A stretch of DNA of 15,829 nt from positions 1 through 15,829 of the forward strand of contig URDU01000046.1 of the NCBI GenBank assembly GCA_900546625.1, given 5' to 3'. This stretch comes from an uncultured Lachnobacterium sp. Lineage in GTDB: Bacteria > Bacillota > Clostridia > Lachnospirales > Lachnospiraceae. The translations under genes were made by a program, and so were the position numbers. The notes under the pieces are model-generated. The model had not been told where the DNA came from and did not search any database. It worked only from the letters and a program-made list of their open reading frames with translations. Each line of letters opens with the position of its first letter. Within the stretch, counting starts at the first letter, position 1. Below are positions 6,715 through 14,013 of this stretch, one piece after another.

Positions 6715-6743
6715 TTGACATATCTAAGTCCAAAGCTTATTGT
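6715..6743 (+). promoter_or_regulatory. Promoter of the AEC carrier gene
   Basis: A perfect TTGACA at 6715-6720, a 17-base spacer and TATTGT at 6738-6743. The start codon of the carrier gene is about 65 bases downstream. Nothing else in the 6619-6808 gap is supported. Confidence 0.6.
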
Positions 6744-6808
6744 GGTAGAAGACATTGCAACAAAAGGTTTGCACAAAATGTTTTAAGAGATAATAAGGAG
6801 GTCCGTAG

Positions 6809-7753
6809 ATGGAAAATTTAATGTTTTGTCTAAATGCCACAGGACCTATTTTTCTAATGATGGTGTTTGGACTTTTTCTTCGCAAGGTGGGGATTTTGGA
6901 CGAAGACTTTGCAAACAGGATGAATAAGTTTGTGTTTAAGATTCCTTTACCATTTTTGCTGTTTAGTGATCTGGCGGCAGTTGATTTTTCAAAGGTTTGG
7001 AACATTAAGTTTATAGTATTCTGCTTTGTGGTTACACTGATAAGCATTACAATATCAACACTTGTTTCCTGTCTGTGGAGGGATAAATCCATACGGGGCG
7101 AGTTTATACAGGCCTCATACAGAAGCAGTGCAGCACTGCTTGGAATAGCTTTTATCCAGAATATCTATGGAAATGCAGGCATGGCACCCGTCATGATTAT
7201 AGGAAGCGTACCGCTTTATAATGTGATGGCTGTTATAGTGCTTTCATTTTTTAAGCCGGGGCAAAACGGCATAGACAGGGCAGTGCTCAAAAAGACATTT
7301 AAGGGAATAGTGACCAATCCTATTATTTTAGGAATTGTTGCAGGTCTTCTGTGGTCAGCTATAGGTCTGCCGTTTGCGGGAATACCGGCAAAGGCTGTGA
7401 CGAGCATTGGCAATATGGCAACGCCTATGGGACTTATGGCTATGGGTGCCACCTTTGATTTGAAAAAAGCCTCAGCAAAGGCAAAGCCGGCATTTGCAGC
7501 CACATTTATCAAGCTTGTAGGCTTTGTGGCTGTATTTCTTCCTATTGCGGTAGCCTTCGGGTTCAGGGATAGTGAGCTCATTGCAATTCTTGTGATGCTT
7601 GGCTCAGCAACTACAGTGAGCTGCTTTGTGATGGCAAGGAATATGGGGCATGAGGGCGTTATCTCGTCGACCACTATAATGCTCACGACACTGCTCAGTG
7701 CGTTTACACTGACCCTTTGGCTTTACATAATTAGAAGCCTTGGACTTGTATAA
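6809..7753 (+). CDS. AEC (auxin efflux carrier) family transporter
   Basis: 314 residues; the family is usually about 300-320. An AAGGAGG at 6797-6803 supports the ATG at 6809. Seen: about ten hydrophobic segments in two halves of five, with FGLFLRKVGILDEDF near the N-terminus, a conserved NKFVFKIPLPFLLF after the first segment, RSSAALLGIAFIQNIYG in the middle and a TPMGLMAMGATFDL motif opening the second half. These are typical of the AEC or malonate/auxin carrier family of bacteria. Known substrates include organic acids such as malonate or malate, but the substrate cannot be read from sequence. It appears monocistronic: own TTGACA promoter and a strong terminator right after. Confidence 0.88.
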   Translation: MENLMFCLNATGPIFLMMVFGLFLRKVGILDEDFANRMNKFVFKIPLPFLLFSDLAAVDFSKVWNIKFIVFCFVVTLISITISTLVSCLWRDKSIRGEFIQASYRSSAALLGIAFIQNIYGNAGMAPVMIIGSVPLYNVMAVIVLSFFKPGQNGIDRAVLKKTFKGIVTNPIILGIVAGLLWSAIGLPFAGIPAKAVTSIGNMATPMGLMAMGATFDLKKASAKAKPAFAATFIKLVGFVAVFLPIAVAFGFRDSELIAILVMLGSATTVSCFVMARNMGHEGVISSTTIMLTTLLSAFTLTLWLYIIRSLGLV

Positions 7754-7784
7754 AAATAAATTAACAGAAAATTTGCACAAAAAT

Positions 7785-7819
7785 AGCCGACTGTATTTGG
7801 TTTTCAGTTGGCTTTTTTT
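7785..7819 (+). terminator. Intrinsic terminator of the AEC carrier gene
   Basis: AGCCGACTG (7785-7793) pairs with CAGTTGGCT (7805-7813), nine pairs with one G-U, followed by a run of seven T (7813-7819). Confidence 0.85.
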
Positions 7820-7869
7820 GTGAAAATGCATGAAAATGATGGAAAATGAAAGAAAACAAATAAATTCGC

Positions 7870-7903
7870 TCGACAATTTACGAAAAAGTGGTAATATAGT
7901 ACT
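7870..7903 (+). promoter_or_regulatory. Promoter of the c-di-GMP riboswitch transcript
   Basis: TCGACA at 7870-7875, a 16-base spacer and TAATAT at 7892-7897 with a TG extension (TGG) just upstream. The block AAGTGGTAATATAGTACT (7886-7903) recurs with one change before the EIIC-EAL gene at 9415-9432. Confidence 0.6.
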
Positions 7904-7920
7904 GGGAATAATAACTTAAT

Positions 7921-7992
7921 ATTTTAGCAAATCAGTCGAAAGGCTGAGACGCAAAGCTATAGGGCCTGTAAAATGGCAGCCAGTTGCAATTT
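7921..7992 (+). promoter_or_regulatory. Class I cyclic di-GMP riboswitch (GEMM-I aptamer)
   Basis: Seen: GCAAA, then a hairpin CAGTC (7933-7937) GAAA (7938-7941) GGCTG (7942-7946) with a GNRA tetraloop, then the invariant GACGCAAAGC (7948-7957), then the second arm GGGCCTGTAAAATGG with AGCCAGTTGC closing the core near 7978-7987. Order and conserved bases match the GEMM-I class. Known: it binds c-di-GMP with very high affinity and controls motility, adhesion and surface genes. An intrinsic terminator follows at 8007-8040 and the gene for a secreted protease at 8092. I cannot tell from sequence whether ligand turns the gene on or off; most class I switches of this layout in C. difficile are off-switches. 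Confidence 0.92.
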
Positions 7993-8006
7993 GTTAGTTG
8001 AAGGAT

Positions 8007-8040
8007 GCACTGTCTATAGTATGAGGCAGTGTGTTTTTTT
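8007..8040 (+). terminator. Riboswitch expression-platform terminator
   Basis: GCACTGTCT (8007-8015) pairs with AGGCAGTGT (8024-8032), nine pairs including two G-U, around an eight-base loop, followed by seven T (8034-8040). It lies 15 bases after the aptamer and before the ribosome binding site of the protease gene, so it would decide read-through. Confidence 0.85.
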
Positions 8041-8091
8041 ATTACCAATTTGCTCAAAACTATGCATAGACTTTGAAAGGAAGGTATAATT

Positions 8092-9264
8092 ATGCACAAT
8101 GTTTTAACTAAATTTTTTATCACAACGGAAGTTTTGGCAACAAGTGTAGTAATGTTAGGAATTAAGGCAGATGATATCATCATGGCCGGTATACAGGGAA
8201 GGAGTATACCGATTATAAGAGAAATAAGCGATATTACCAGCCCGGTAAAGTATGAAAAGAAATCAGAGAGCGAAGGTGTGGCTTTTAAACAGTCAAAGAT
8301 GGTTCAGATGAAGCTGCAGACTGGAGATGCTATGATGGATAGAGCTGTTCAAAGCTCAAAGGATATACAGACAGTAACGGTGGCTGAGCGTATACCGCTG
8401 TCACAGGAGGCAGCACCACAGGAAGCAGAATCACAGGTAACGGCTCCTTCATATACATATTCAGAGCTCAGTGAGCAAAAGTACGTTTCAACAAGTCTCA
8501 ACGTAAGAGAGCTTCCTTCAACTGACGCAGCGGTCGTTGGGGTGTTAGACACTAATGAAAAGGTCACCATCACAGGAAAATGTAACGAAACCGGATGGTA
8601 TAGAATAAATTATAATAATACATCAGGATATATTTCAGAAAAATATGTGACAGATGCGCCGGTTATTATTGAGCCTAAGAAGGATAAGCATGAAACCTCT
8701 GTAAGGACATTGGAGAACAGGGAAGCATCAGCGCAGTCAGATGGTGGTACGATATCCAATGCAAATTACAGTGATGTGATATATGCAGATGGTACGATTT
8801 CTGTTGATTTGTGTGCTAAGGCTCAGGGGCAGCTTAATTATATACCGGCTAATCTGATGGCTGAGTTTAAGTCAGAGGGCTGGAAGCTCATGCTTACAGA
8901 CCAGAATATTGGAAGTCTGATGTTTGGCGGTGCTTCAAATGTAATAGGTGCCACATCTGAGCCAATGGAGGCTATATATGTGGCTGACACAAAGCATGCC
9001 GTAGGCTGTGCAGTGGTGCATGAGTTTGGACATTATCTGGATCATTTGACATATACATCATTTGACAGCAGCGAGTTTTCCAATATATATGCCGCAGAGG
9101 AATCGGGCTTAAAGAGCAGCTTTGGCTTAAGCAACAGCGATACCTGCAATGTGCATGAGTACTATGCTTCATGTTTCTACAGTTATATTATGAATCCGGG
9201 TATGATGCAGTCTGTAGCGCCGAAGTCATATCAGTTTATTCAAAACGATCTTGGAAGAATCTGA
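8092..9264 (+). CDS. Secreted SH3-domain zinc metalloprotease, anthrax lethal-factor/PPEP-like
   Basis: 390 residues. AAGGAAGG at 8077-8084 supports the ATG at 8092. Seen: a hydrophobic N-terminal segment (about 8-24) without a lipobox, a low-complexity stretch rich in Gln, Glu and Ala near 100-118, a bacterial SH3 domain at about 128-190 (SLNVRELPST, GWYRINYNNTSGYI), a linker, then a protease domain at about 240-390. H310-E311-F312-G313-H314 is the HExxH zinc site, and E356 in NVHEYYASCF is the likely third zinc ligand, as in the lethal-factor-like (ATLF, M34) fold. Known: the C. difficile Pro-Pro endopeptidase Zmp1/PPEP-1 has this fold and lies behind a class I c-di-GMP riboswitch. The same control here suggests cleavage of surface or adhesion proteins, with the SH3 domain holding the enzyme at the wall. 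The substrate is unknown. Confidence 0.85.
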   Translation: MHNVLTKFFITTEVLATSVVMLGIKADDIIMAGIQGRSIPIIREISDITSPVKYEKKSESEGVAFKQSKMVQMKLQTGDAMMDRAVQSSKDIQTVTVAERIPLSQEAAPQEAESQVTAPSYTYSELSEQKYVSTSLNVRELPSTDAAVVGVLDTNEKVTITGKCNETGWYRINYNNTSGYISEKYVTDAPVIIEPKKDKHETSVRTLENREASAQSDGGTISNANYSDVIYADGTISVDLCAKAQGQLNYIPANLMAEFKSEGWKLMLTDQNIGSLMFGGASNVIGATSEPMEAIYVADTKHAVGCAVVHEFGHYLDHLTYTSFDSSEFSNIYAAEESGLKSSFGLSNSDTCNVHEYYASCFYSYIMNPGMMQSVAPKSYQFIQNDLGRI

Positions 9265-9310
9265 TATAGCAGTTATTTAAATTTTGCAATTAATATAAGC
9301 TGATTTATTT

Positions 9311-9357
9311 AAATCCTCATATTTCATTTACATATGGTGAGATATGGGGATTTTATT
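9311..9357 (+). terminator. Terminator of the metalloprotease gene
   Basis: AATCCTCATATTTC (9312-9325) pairs with GAGATATGGGGATT (9339-9352), 14 pairs with two G-U, around a 13-base loop, followed by TTTTATT overlapping the stem end. Confidence 0.75.
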
Positions 9358-9397
9358 GGATATAATTCATAAAAAACATAATGATTAAAAATATTAA

Positions 9398-9432
9398 TTG
9401 TATATTCGGTGCATAAGTGATAATATAGTACT
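9398..9432 (+). promoter_or_regulatory. Promoter of the EIIC-EAL gene, with a 14-base palindrome
   Basis: TTGTAT at 9398-9403, a 17-base spacer and TAATAT at 9421-9426 with a TG extension (TGA). AAGTGATAATATAGTACT (9415-9432) matches the riboswitch promoter block at 17 of 18 positions. Here it continues into the perfect palindrome ATATAGTACTATAT (9423-9436), which could be an operator at the transcription start. Confidence 0.55.
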
Positions 9433-9459
9433 ATATGAAATATCTGTGGGGGATAAAAT

Positions 9460-11532
9460 GTGATTATGAAGAAAAGACTTAAAACTATTACTTATAATCT
9501 TGAAAACAGCTTCTATATCCATGTAATCAAGCATGGGCTTGCCATGATGATTCCGATTTTAATTACCGGAGGTATTGCTAATGCACTGCTGAATCTGCCT
9601 ATACAGGCTTATCAGAGGATTATAGAGGATAGTTTTTTTGCGGTTTTTTTGAACACTATCTATGTTGGTACATTTGGCTTTTCTTCGGTGACTATGCTTA
9701 TTGCACTTAGCAGCAGCTATTGCATGGAGAAAAACATGACGGTAGATAAGACTGTGATGTATGTCGTAGTAGCGATTGGAGCTTTTGGCACGCAGCTTTA
9801 CAATACCGGTGGCGGCTGTAATACAGATATGCTTGATGTGAAAGGCTGCTTTTTTGCAATTGTGACGGCTCTTTTATCGTGCGTTCTGCTTGAAAAGCTG
9901 CAGAAGGTATCACTGTTTGATTTCAGGGAACAGACGAATGGTGTGGAGAGAATTACGGCACTGGCTATTGGCATGCTGATTCCGGCAGCTATTGTTATAG
10001 TGATTTTTACAATTGTAGTGCAGTCACTGGTTACAGTGTTTGATGTGGATTCACTGTATGAGATTTTATCCGATGCAATGTGTGGATTTTTCGATAATGT
10101 GCATAATGAGTTTTTTAAGGGACTTTTATATACCTTGCTGCTTCATATCATGTGGGCTTTTGGTCTGCATGGCAGCCATATTTTAGAACCTGTTGCTACA
10201 ACATCGTTTCAAATAGGTGTGTCCGGAGATATATTCAGCAAAAGCTTTTTTGACAGCTTTGTAGTGATGGGCGGCTGCGGAACAACTATATGTGTACTGA
10301 TCGCATTGCTGTTTTTGGTAAAGAATACAAGGCTTCGCAAGATAGCTGAGCTTTCCGTTTTTACGGTTATATTCAATCTCAATGAGATTCTTACATTTGG
10401 TATTCCGATTTTGCTCAATCCGATACTAATTATACCGTTTATCTGTACACCTTTGCTTTGCTATATCGTAGCCTACACCGCGACATATATAGGCATTGTG
10501 CCGCCTGTGACACATACGGTGCCATGGTCTACACCAATTATATTCAGCGGTTATCTGGGCACAGGCTCTGTTGCTGGATGTATTTTACAGATTGTTATGA
10601 TTGCAGCGGGTGTTGCCATATATGTGCCTTTCCTGCGGCTGAACGACAGACTGGCTGTAAGGAACGCAAAGGAAGAGATGGATGGGCTCATAAGCTTCAT
10701 CAGGGAAAAGGAAGAGCTCAATGAGAGCTATGACCTGCTGTCACAGTCCGGCAGGATAGGACAGATAAGCCGTATGCTGCGACATGACCTGCGAACGGCA
10801 ATTGAAAATAAAGAGCTTTATCTTCTGATACAGCCTCAGGTAGATGAAAAAGGACACTGTATAGGTGGAGAGGCTTTGCTTCGCTGGAAGCATCCGGTTT
10901 ACGGCTTGATTTATCCGCCGCTCATTATCTATCTGGCGAAGGCAAGTGACTTGCTTGAAGATATGGAGAAGCTGATAATCGATATGACTGTTTCTTCTAT
11001 TGCAGAGGTGTCAAAGGAATGCGGACCGGATTTTAAGATTTCAATGAATCTGACAGCCAAGTCGCTTTTATGGGATGTGGACAAATATATAGATAAGACA
11101 CTGAAAAAGTATAATGTAAAGCCGTCGCAGCTGTGGCTTGAGATTACGGAGCAGGATGTGCTGTCAAAGGCTACAATGGTTATTGAAAAGATGAATCATC
11201 TAAAGGCTCAGGGACACGTGATGATGATTGATGATTTTGGTATGGGACATACATCTATTCTGTATCTGCAGTCAAGTAACTTTGGTGTGGTCAAGCTGGA
11301 TGGTTCGCTTGTGCGCGACATAGAGACAAACACTACAAACCAAAAGATTGTTTCGTCAATTGTTACACTGGCAAGGAAGCTTGACATCGAGGTGATAGCG
11401 GAGTTTGTGGAGACCGTTAAACAGCGGGATAAGCTCCTTGAGCTGGGCTGCAACTGGTATCAGGGCTATTTATATGAAAAGCCGGTTGCTTTAAACAGCT
11501 TTATAGATTTTATGGAAGAACATAACTCGTGA
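9460..11532 (+). CDS. PTS EIIC (lactose/cellobiose type) - EAL c-di-GMP phosphodiesterase fusion
   Basis: 690 residues from GTG at 9460 (seven bases after GGGGG); ATG at 9466 is also possible. An ATG at 9458 is followed at once by a stop. Seen: residues about 15-395 form a multi-pass EIIC domain with FGLHGSH, NEILTFGIPILLNP and PWSTPIIFSGYLGTG, the substrate-site motifs of lactose/cellobiose EIIC. A short helical linker (about 405-445) leads to an EAL domain at about 450-690. Catalytic motifs are present: E471-A-L-L-R-W, MNLTAKS, LEITEQ, DDFGMGHTS, VKLDGS, EFVET (usually EGVET) and the final QGYLYEKP. The enzyme should hydrolyse c-di-GMP to pGpG. No EIIA or EIIB gene is near, so the EIIC part probably senses sugar or PTS state rather than transports. 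It lies directly after the c-di-GMP riboswitch gene. Confidence 0.92.
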   Translation: MIMKKRLKTITYNLENSFYIHVIKHGLAMMIPILITGGIANALLNLPIQAYQRIIEDSFFAVFLNTIYVGTFGFSSVTMLIALSSSYCMEKNMTVDKTVMYVVVAIGAFGTQLYNTGGGCNTDMLDVKGCFFAIVTALLSCVLLEKLQKVSLFDFREQTNGVERITALAIGMLIPAAIVIVIFTIVVQSLVTVFDVDSLYEILSDAMCGFFDNVHNEFFKGLLYTLLLHIMWAFGLHGSHILEPVATTSFQIGVSGDIFSKSFFDSFVVMGGCGTTICVLIALLFLVKNTRLRKIAELSVFTVIFNLNEILTFGIPILLNPILIIPFICTPLLCYIVAYTATYIGIVPPVTHTVPWSTPIIFSGYLGTGSVAGCILQIVMIAAGVAIYVPFLRLNDRLAVRNAKEEMDGLISFIREKEELNESYDLLSQSGRIGQISRMLRHDLRTAIENKELYLLIQPQVDEKGHCIGGEALLRWKHPVYGLIYPPLIIYLAKASDLLEDMEKLIIDMTVSSIAEVSKECGPDFKISMNLTAKSLLWDVDKYIDKTLKKYNVKPSQLWLEITEQDVLSKATMVIEKMNHLKAQGHVMMIDDFGMGHTSILYLQSSNFGVVKLDGSLVRDIETNTTNQKIVSSIVTLARKLDIEVIAEFVETVKQRDKLLELGCNWYQGYLYEKPVALNSFIDFMEEHNS

Positions 11533-11550
11533 TTTGGTGGATAATTCCTC

Positions 11551-11579
11551 TTTACTTTAGCGTGATAATTTGCTAATAT
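11551..11579 (+). promoter_or_regulatory. Promoter of the amino acid ABC operon
   Basis: TTTACT at 11551-11556, a 17-base spacer and TAATAT at 11574-11579, giving a leader of about 65 bases before the binding-protein start. I see no riboswitch or terminator in this leader. Confidence 0.55.
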
Positions 11580-11650
11580 GTTAAAAGATTGTAGTTATCG
11601 GATGCTTCTGAATAATTACAATGATTATTTAACATATGGAGGAAATGAGT

Positions 11651-12457
11651 ATGAGAAGAGGATTAGCACTTCTTTTGACAGCAACATTAGCACTTTCAAT
11701 GACTGCATGCGGTGGCAGTAAGGGTGCAGGAACACAAAAAAGCGAAAAGGGCGATGGCATGACCTATGCTGTTGAGGCAGGCTCAGCAGGAGAGGCTGTG
11801 GCAAAGGAAAAGGGCTTTAATTACAATTCGGTTTCGTCACAGGCTGATGCGCTTATGGAGGTTAAATCAGGTACATCTGATGCGGCAATCATAGACCTTT
11901 TAATGGCTGGAGCCATGATTGGAGAGGGCACAAGCTACCCTGATTTAGTACATACAACAGAGCTTACATCAGAAAAGTATGGTGTCGGATGCCGTAAGGG
12001 TTCTGATCTTGCTTCATATATCAACAGTGTACTCGCAGATTCATATGCTGACGGCAGCATGCAGGAGATTGCAAAGAATTACGGAGTACAGGATTCACTT
12101 CTTGAGCAGGAGCCTTGCGAGTTCAAGCAGTCTGAAAGCGACAGTGATGTGGATTATATCAAGTCACAGGGCAAGCTGATTGTAGGTATCACAGAGTTTG
12201 AGCCTATGGATTACAAGGATAAGGACGACAAATGGATTGGCTTTGATGCTGATATGGCAAGACTCGTCGGTGAGAAGCTCGGTGTGGACGTTGAATTTGT
12301 AGTTATTGACTGGGACAACAAGGTTATGGAGCTTGACTCTAAGAAGATTGATGTTGTCTGGAATGGCATGACACTCACAGATGAGGTTACAAAGTCTATG
12401 GAATGCACAAATGCATACTGTAACAATGCACAGGTAGTTGTAGAACGGGAGAAATAA
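11651..12457 (+). CDS. Circularly permuted amino-acid-type ABC substrate-binding lipoprotein (SBP_bac_3)
   Basis: 268 residues. GGAGG at 11638-11642 lies eight bases before the ATG at 11651; earlier in-frame ATGs at 11636 and 11645 overlap or touch it. Seen: signal peptide with lipobox SMTAC (Cys20). Then residues 37-153 carry what is normally the second half of the family (TYAVEAGSAGE, YGVGCRKGSD, ADGSMQEIAKNYGV). A polar linker (154-172) follows, and residues 173-266 carry what is normally the first half (GKLIVGITEFEPMDY, GFDADMARLVGEKLG, KIDVVWNGMTLT, NAYCNNAQVVV). Both halves look complete, so this is circular permutation, not truncation. The usual Arg after GMTxTxE is Val (TDEV), so a typical amino acid ligand is uncertain. 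First gene of an ABC operon, one base before the permease gene. Confidence 0.88.
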   Translation: MRRGLALLLTATLALSMTACGGSKGAGTQKSEKGDGMTYAVEAGSAGEAVAKEKGFNYNSVSSQADALMEVKSGTSDAAIIDLLMAGAMIGEGTSYPDLVHTTELTSEKYGVGCRKGSDLASYINSVLADSYADGSMQEIAKNYGVQDSLLEQEPCEFKQSESDSDVDYIKSQGKLIVGITEFEPMDYKDKDDKWIGFDADMARLVGEKLGVDVEFVVIDWDNKVMELDSKKIDVVWNGMTLTDEVTKSMECTNAYCNNAQVVVEREK

Positions 12458-12458
12458 A

Positions 12459-13115
12459 ATGTTCTGGACTGTTACACAAGCACTTATGAGTGGTCTGTGG
12501 ACCACCTTTGAAATATTTATACTGACACTTATATTTGCACTGCCACTGGGGCTTATATTTGCATTTGGGCTTTTGAGCAGGTTTAAGCCGGTAAAGGCCG
12601 TTATGAATGTGTTTGTATGGGTTATCCGTGGCACACCGCTTATGCTTCAGCTTATCATCATATTTTACGGACCGGGGCTTTGGCTTCATCAGGCTATCTG
12701 GAGTGGTGATGAGACCGGCCGTATCACAGCGACTGTTGTAGCGTTTGTCATCAACTATGCATGTTATTTCTCTGTTATATTCAGAGGTGGCATAGAGGGT
12801 GTTCCGGCTGGTCAGAGAGAGGCAGGACAGGTGTTAGGCATGACAAAGCAGCAGATTTTCTTTAAAATCACTCTGCTTCAGATGATCAAGCGTGTTGTTC
12901 CGCCTATGTCAAATGAGATAATCACTCTGGTAAAGGATACTTCTCTTGCCAGAATTATTGCGGCATACGAGCTTACCTTTGCGGGCGCGGCATTTATGAA
13001 GTCGGACGGACTTACATGGCCACTGTTTTACACAGGTGTATTCTATCTCATATTTGTCGGAATCCTTACACTTTTATTTAATTATATCGAAAAGAAGCTG
13101 GATTATTTCAGGTAG
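12459..13115 (+). CDS. Polar amino acid ABC transporter permease (HisM/GlnP family)
   Basis: 218 residues, usual for the family. The ATG at 12459 is one base after the binding-protein stop, with GGGAG at 12448-12452 as ribosome binding site. Seen: about five membrane segments, a conserved VIRGTPLMLQL motif after the second, and the cytoplasmic EAA loop REAGQVLGMTKQQIFFKITL, which docks on the ATPase. The later VKDTSLARIIAAYEL is typical of amino acid permeases. Only one permease gene is present, so it probably works as a homodimer. Partner genes lie directly on each side. Confidence 0.93.
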   Translation: MFWTVTQALMSGLWTTFEIFILTLIFALPLGLIFAFGLLSRFKPVKAVMNVFVWVIRGTPLMLQLIIIFYGPGLWLHQAIWSGDETGRITATVVAFVINYACYFSVIFRGGIEGVPAGQREAGQVLGMTKQQIFFKITLLQMIKRVVPPMSNEIITLVKDTSLARIIAAYELTFAGAAFMKSDGLTWPLFYTGVFYLIFVGILTLLFNYIEKKLDYFR

Positions 13116-13124
13116 GAGGATGAC

Positions 13125-13910
13125 ATGGCAATTTTAGAGGTTAGAAATATAGAAAAACACTTTGGAAGGACTAACGTACTTGAGGATGTCAGCTTTTCCA
13201 TGGAGGAGGGCAATGCTCTTGCTATAATTGGTTCATCGGGCTCAGGAAAGACTACGCTGCTACGGTGTCTCAATTTCCTTGAGAGACCTGACAGCGGGCA
13301 GATTATTGTAAATGGTGAGAAGCTATTTGATGCTTCCGAAGCGGCCAAGGATAAAGACGCCGAGCTTCGCAAAAAGAGGCTGCATTTTGGCATGGTGTTT
13401 CAGCAGTTTAATCTTTTTCCACAGTACACTGCACTTGAGAATGTCACCTTGGCAGAGCGCCTTCTGGCACAGGAGACACCTGAGTTTAAAAAGGATAAAA
13501 AGGCAATCCTTGCGCGTATTGATGAGCATGGAAAGGAGCTTCTTGACAGAATGGGGCTTGCTGAGAGGATGAATCATTATCCGCATCAGCTCTCAGGTGG
13601 ACAGCAGCAGCGTGTTGCTATAGCAAGGGCATTGGCGCTTAAGCCTGATATACTCTGCTTTGATGAGCCTACATCGGCTCTTGACCCGGAGCTTACCGGA
13701 GAGGTACTTAAGGTCATCCGTTCCCTTGCGCAGCAGAATACCACAATGATTATTGTCACACATGAGATGGCCTTTGCGCGTGATGTTGCAGACCAGGTGA
13801 TCTTCATGGATGGTGGTGTGATTGTTGAGCAGGGAGATCCGCATGAGGTGATTGACCATCCGAAGGAGGAGCGCACCAGACAGTTCCTCACCAGATATGC
13901 GAACGGCTGA
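13125..13910 (+). CDS. Polar amino acid ABC transporter ATP-binding protein
   Basis: 261 residues. Its AGGAGG (13113-13118) overlaps the permease stop and the ATG is at 13125. Seen: Walker A GSSGSGKTT (36-44), Q-loop FQQFNLFP (92-99), signature LSGGQQQR (156-163), Walker B ILCFDEP (176-182), SALDPE D-loop and VTHEM switch histidine. It is about 20 residues longer than GlnQ/HisP because of lysine/glutamate-rich insertions near 66-84 and 115-135. It powers uptake through the neighbouring permease. It ends the operon; I see no clear hairpin terminator before the pckA promoter. Confidence 0.94.
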   Translation: MAILEVRNIEKHFGRTNVLEDVSFSMEEGNALAIIGSSGSGKTTLLRCLNFLERPDSGQIIVNGEKLFDASEAAKDKDAELRKKRLHFGMVFQQFNLFPQYTALENVTLAERLLAQETPEFKKDKKAILARIDEHGKELLDRMGLAERMNHYPHQLSGGQQQRVAIARALALKPDILCFDEPTSALDPELTGEVLKVIRSLAQQNTTMIIVTHEMAFARDVADQVIFMDGGVIVEQGDPHEVIDHPKEERTRQFLTRYANG

Positions 13911-13940
13911 TGTGTGAGAAATATATTATACATGTCGAAA

Positions 13941-14003
13941 AAGTGTGAAATAAGTGTAAATTGAAAAGTAGATATTGATTTTTTTTTAACAAACATATAT
14001 ACT
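13941..14003 (+). promoter_or_regulatory. pckA promoter with upstream direct repeats
   Basis: TTGATT at 13975-13980, a 17-base T-rich spacer and TATACT at 13998-14003 form a strong sigma-A promoter. AAGTGT occurs at 13941-13946 and 13952-13957, one helical turn apart, 17 bases before the -35, and could bind a regulator of gluconeogenesis. The regulator is not identifiable here. Confidence 0.6.
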
Positions 14004-14013
14004 AACAAAAGAA

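Noticed and set aside
6685..6786. Short ORF of 33 residues (MAAKHPMTKRL...) before the AEC carrier gene
   Set aside because: Ribosome binding site is too close, no recognisable family, and the AEC promoter lies inside it; it could be a gene remnant but I cannot support it.
7216..7686. Long minus-strand ORF of 156 residues inside the AEC carrier gene
   Set aside because: It is antisense to a clear membrane carrier gene, with no promoter or ribosome binding site of its own.
7932..8183. Minus-strand ORF of 83 residues
   Set aside because: It covers the c-di-GMP riboswitch and the start of the protease gene on the other strand, with no homology or ribosome binding site.
11608..11650. Earlier starts (ATG 11636 or 11645) for the binding protein
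   Set aside because: The GGAGG lies inside or immediately before them; ATG 11651 has correct spacing and gives a standard lipoprotein signal peptide.
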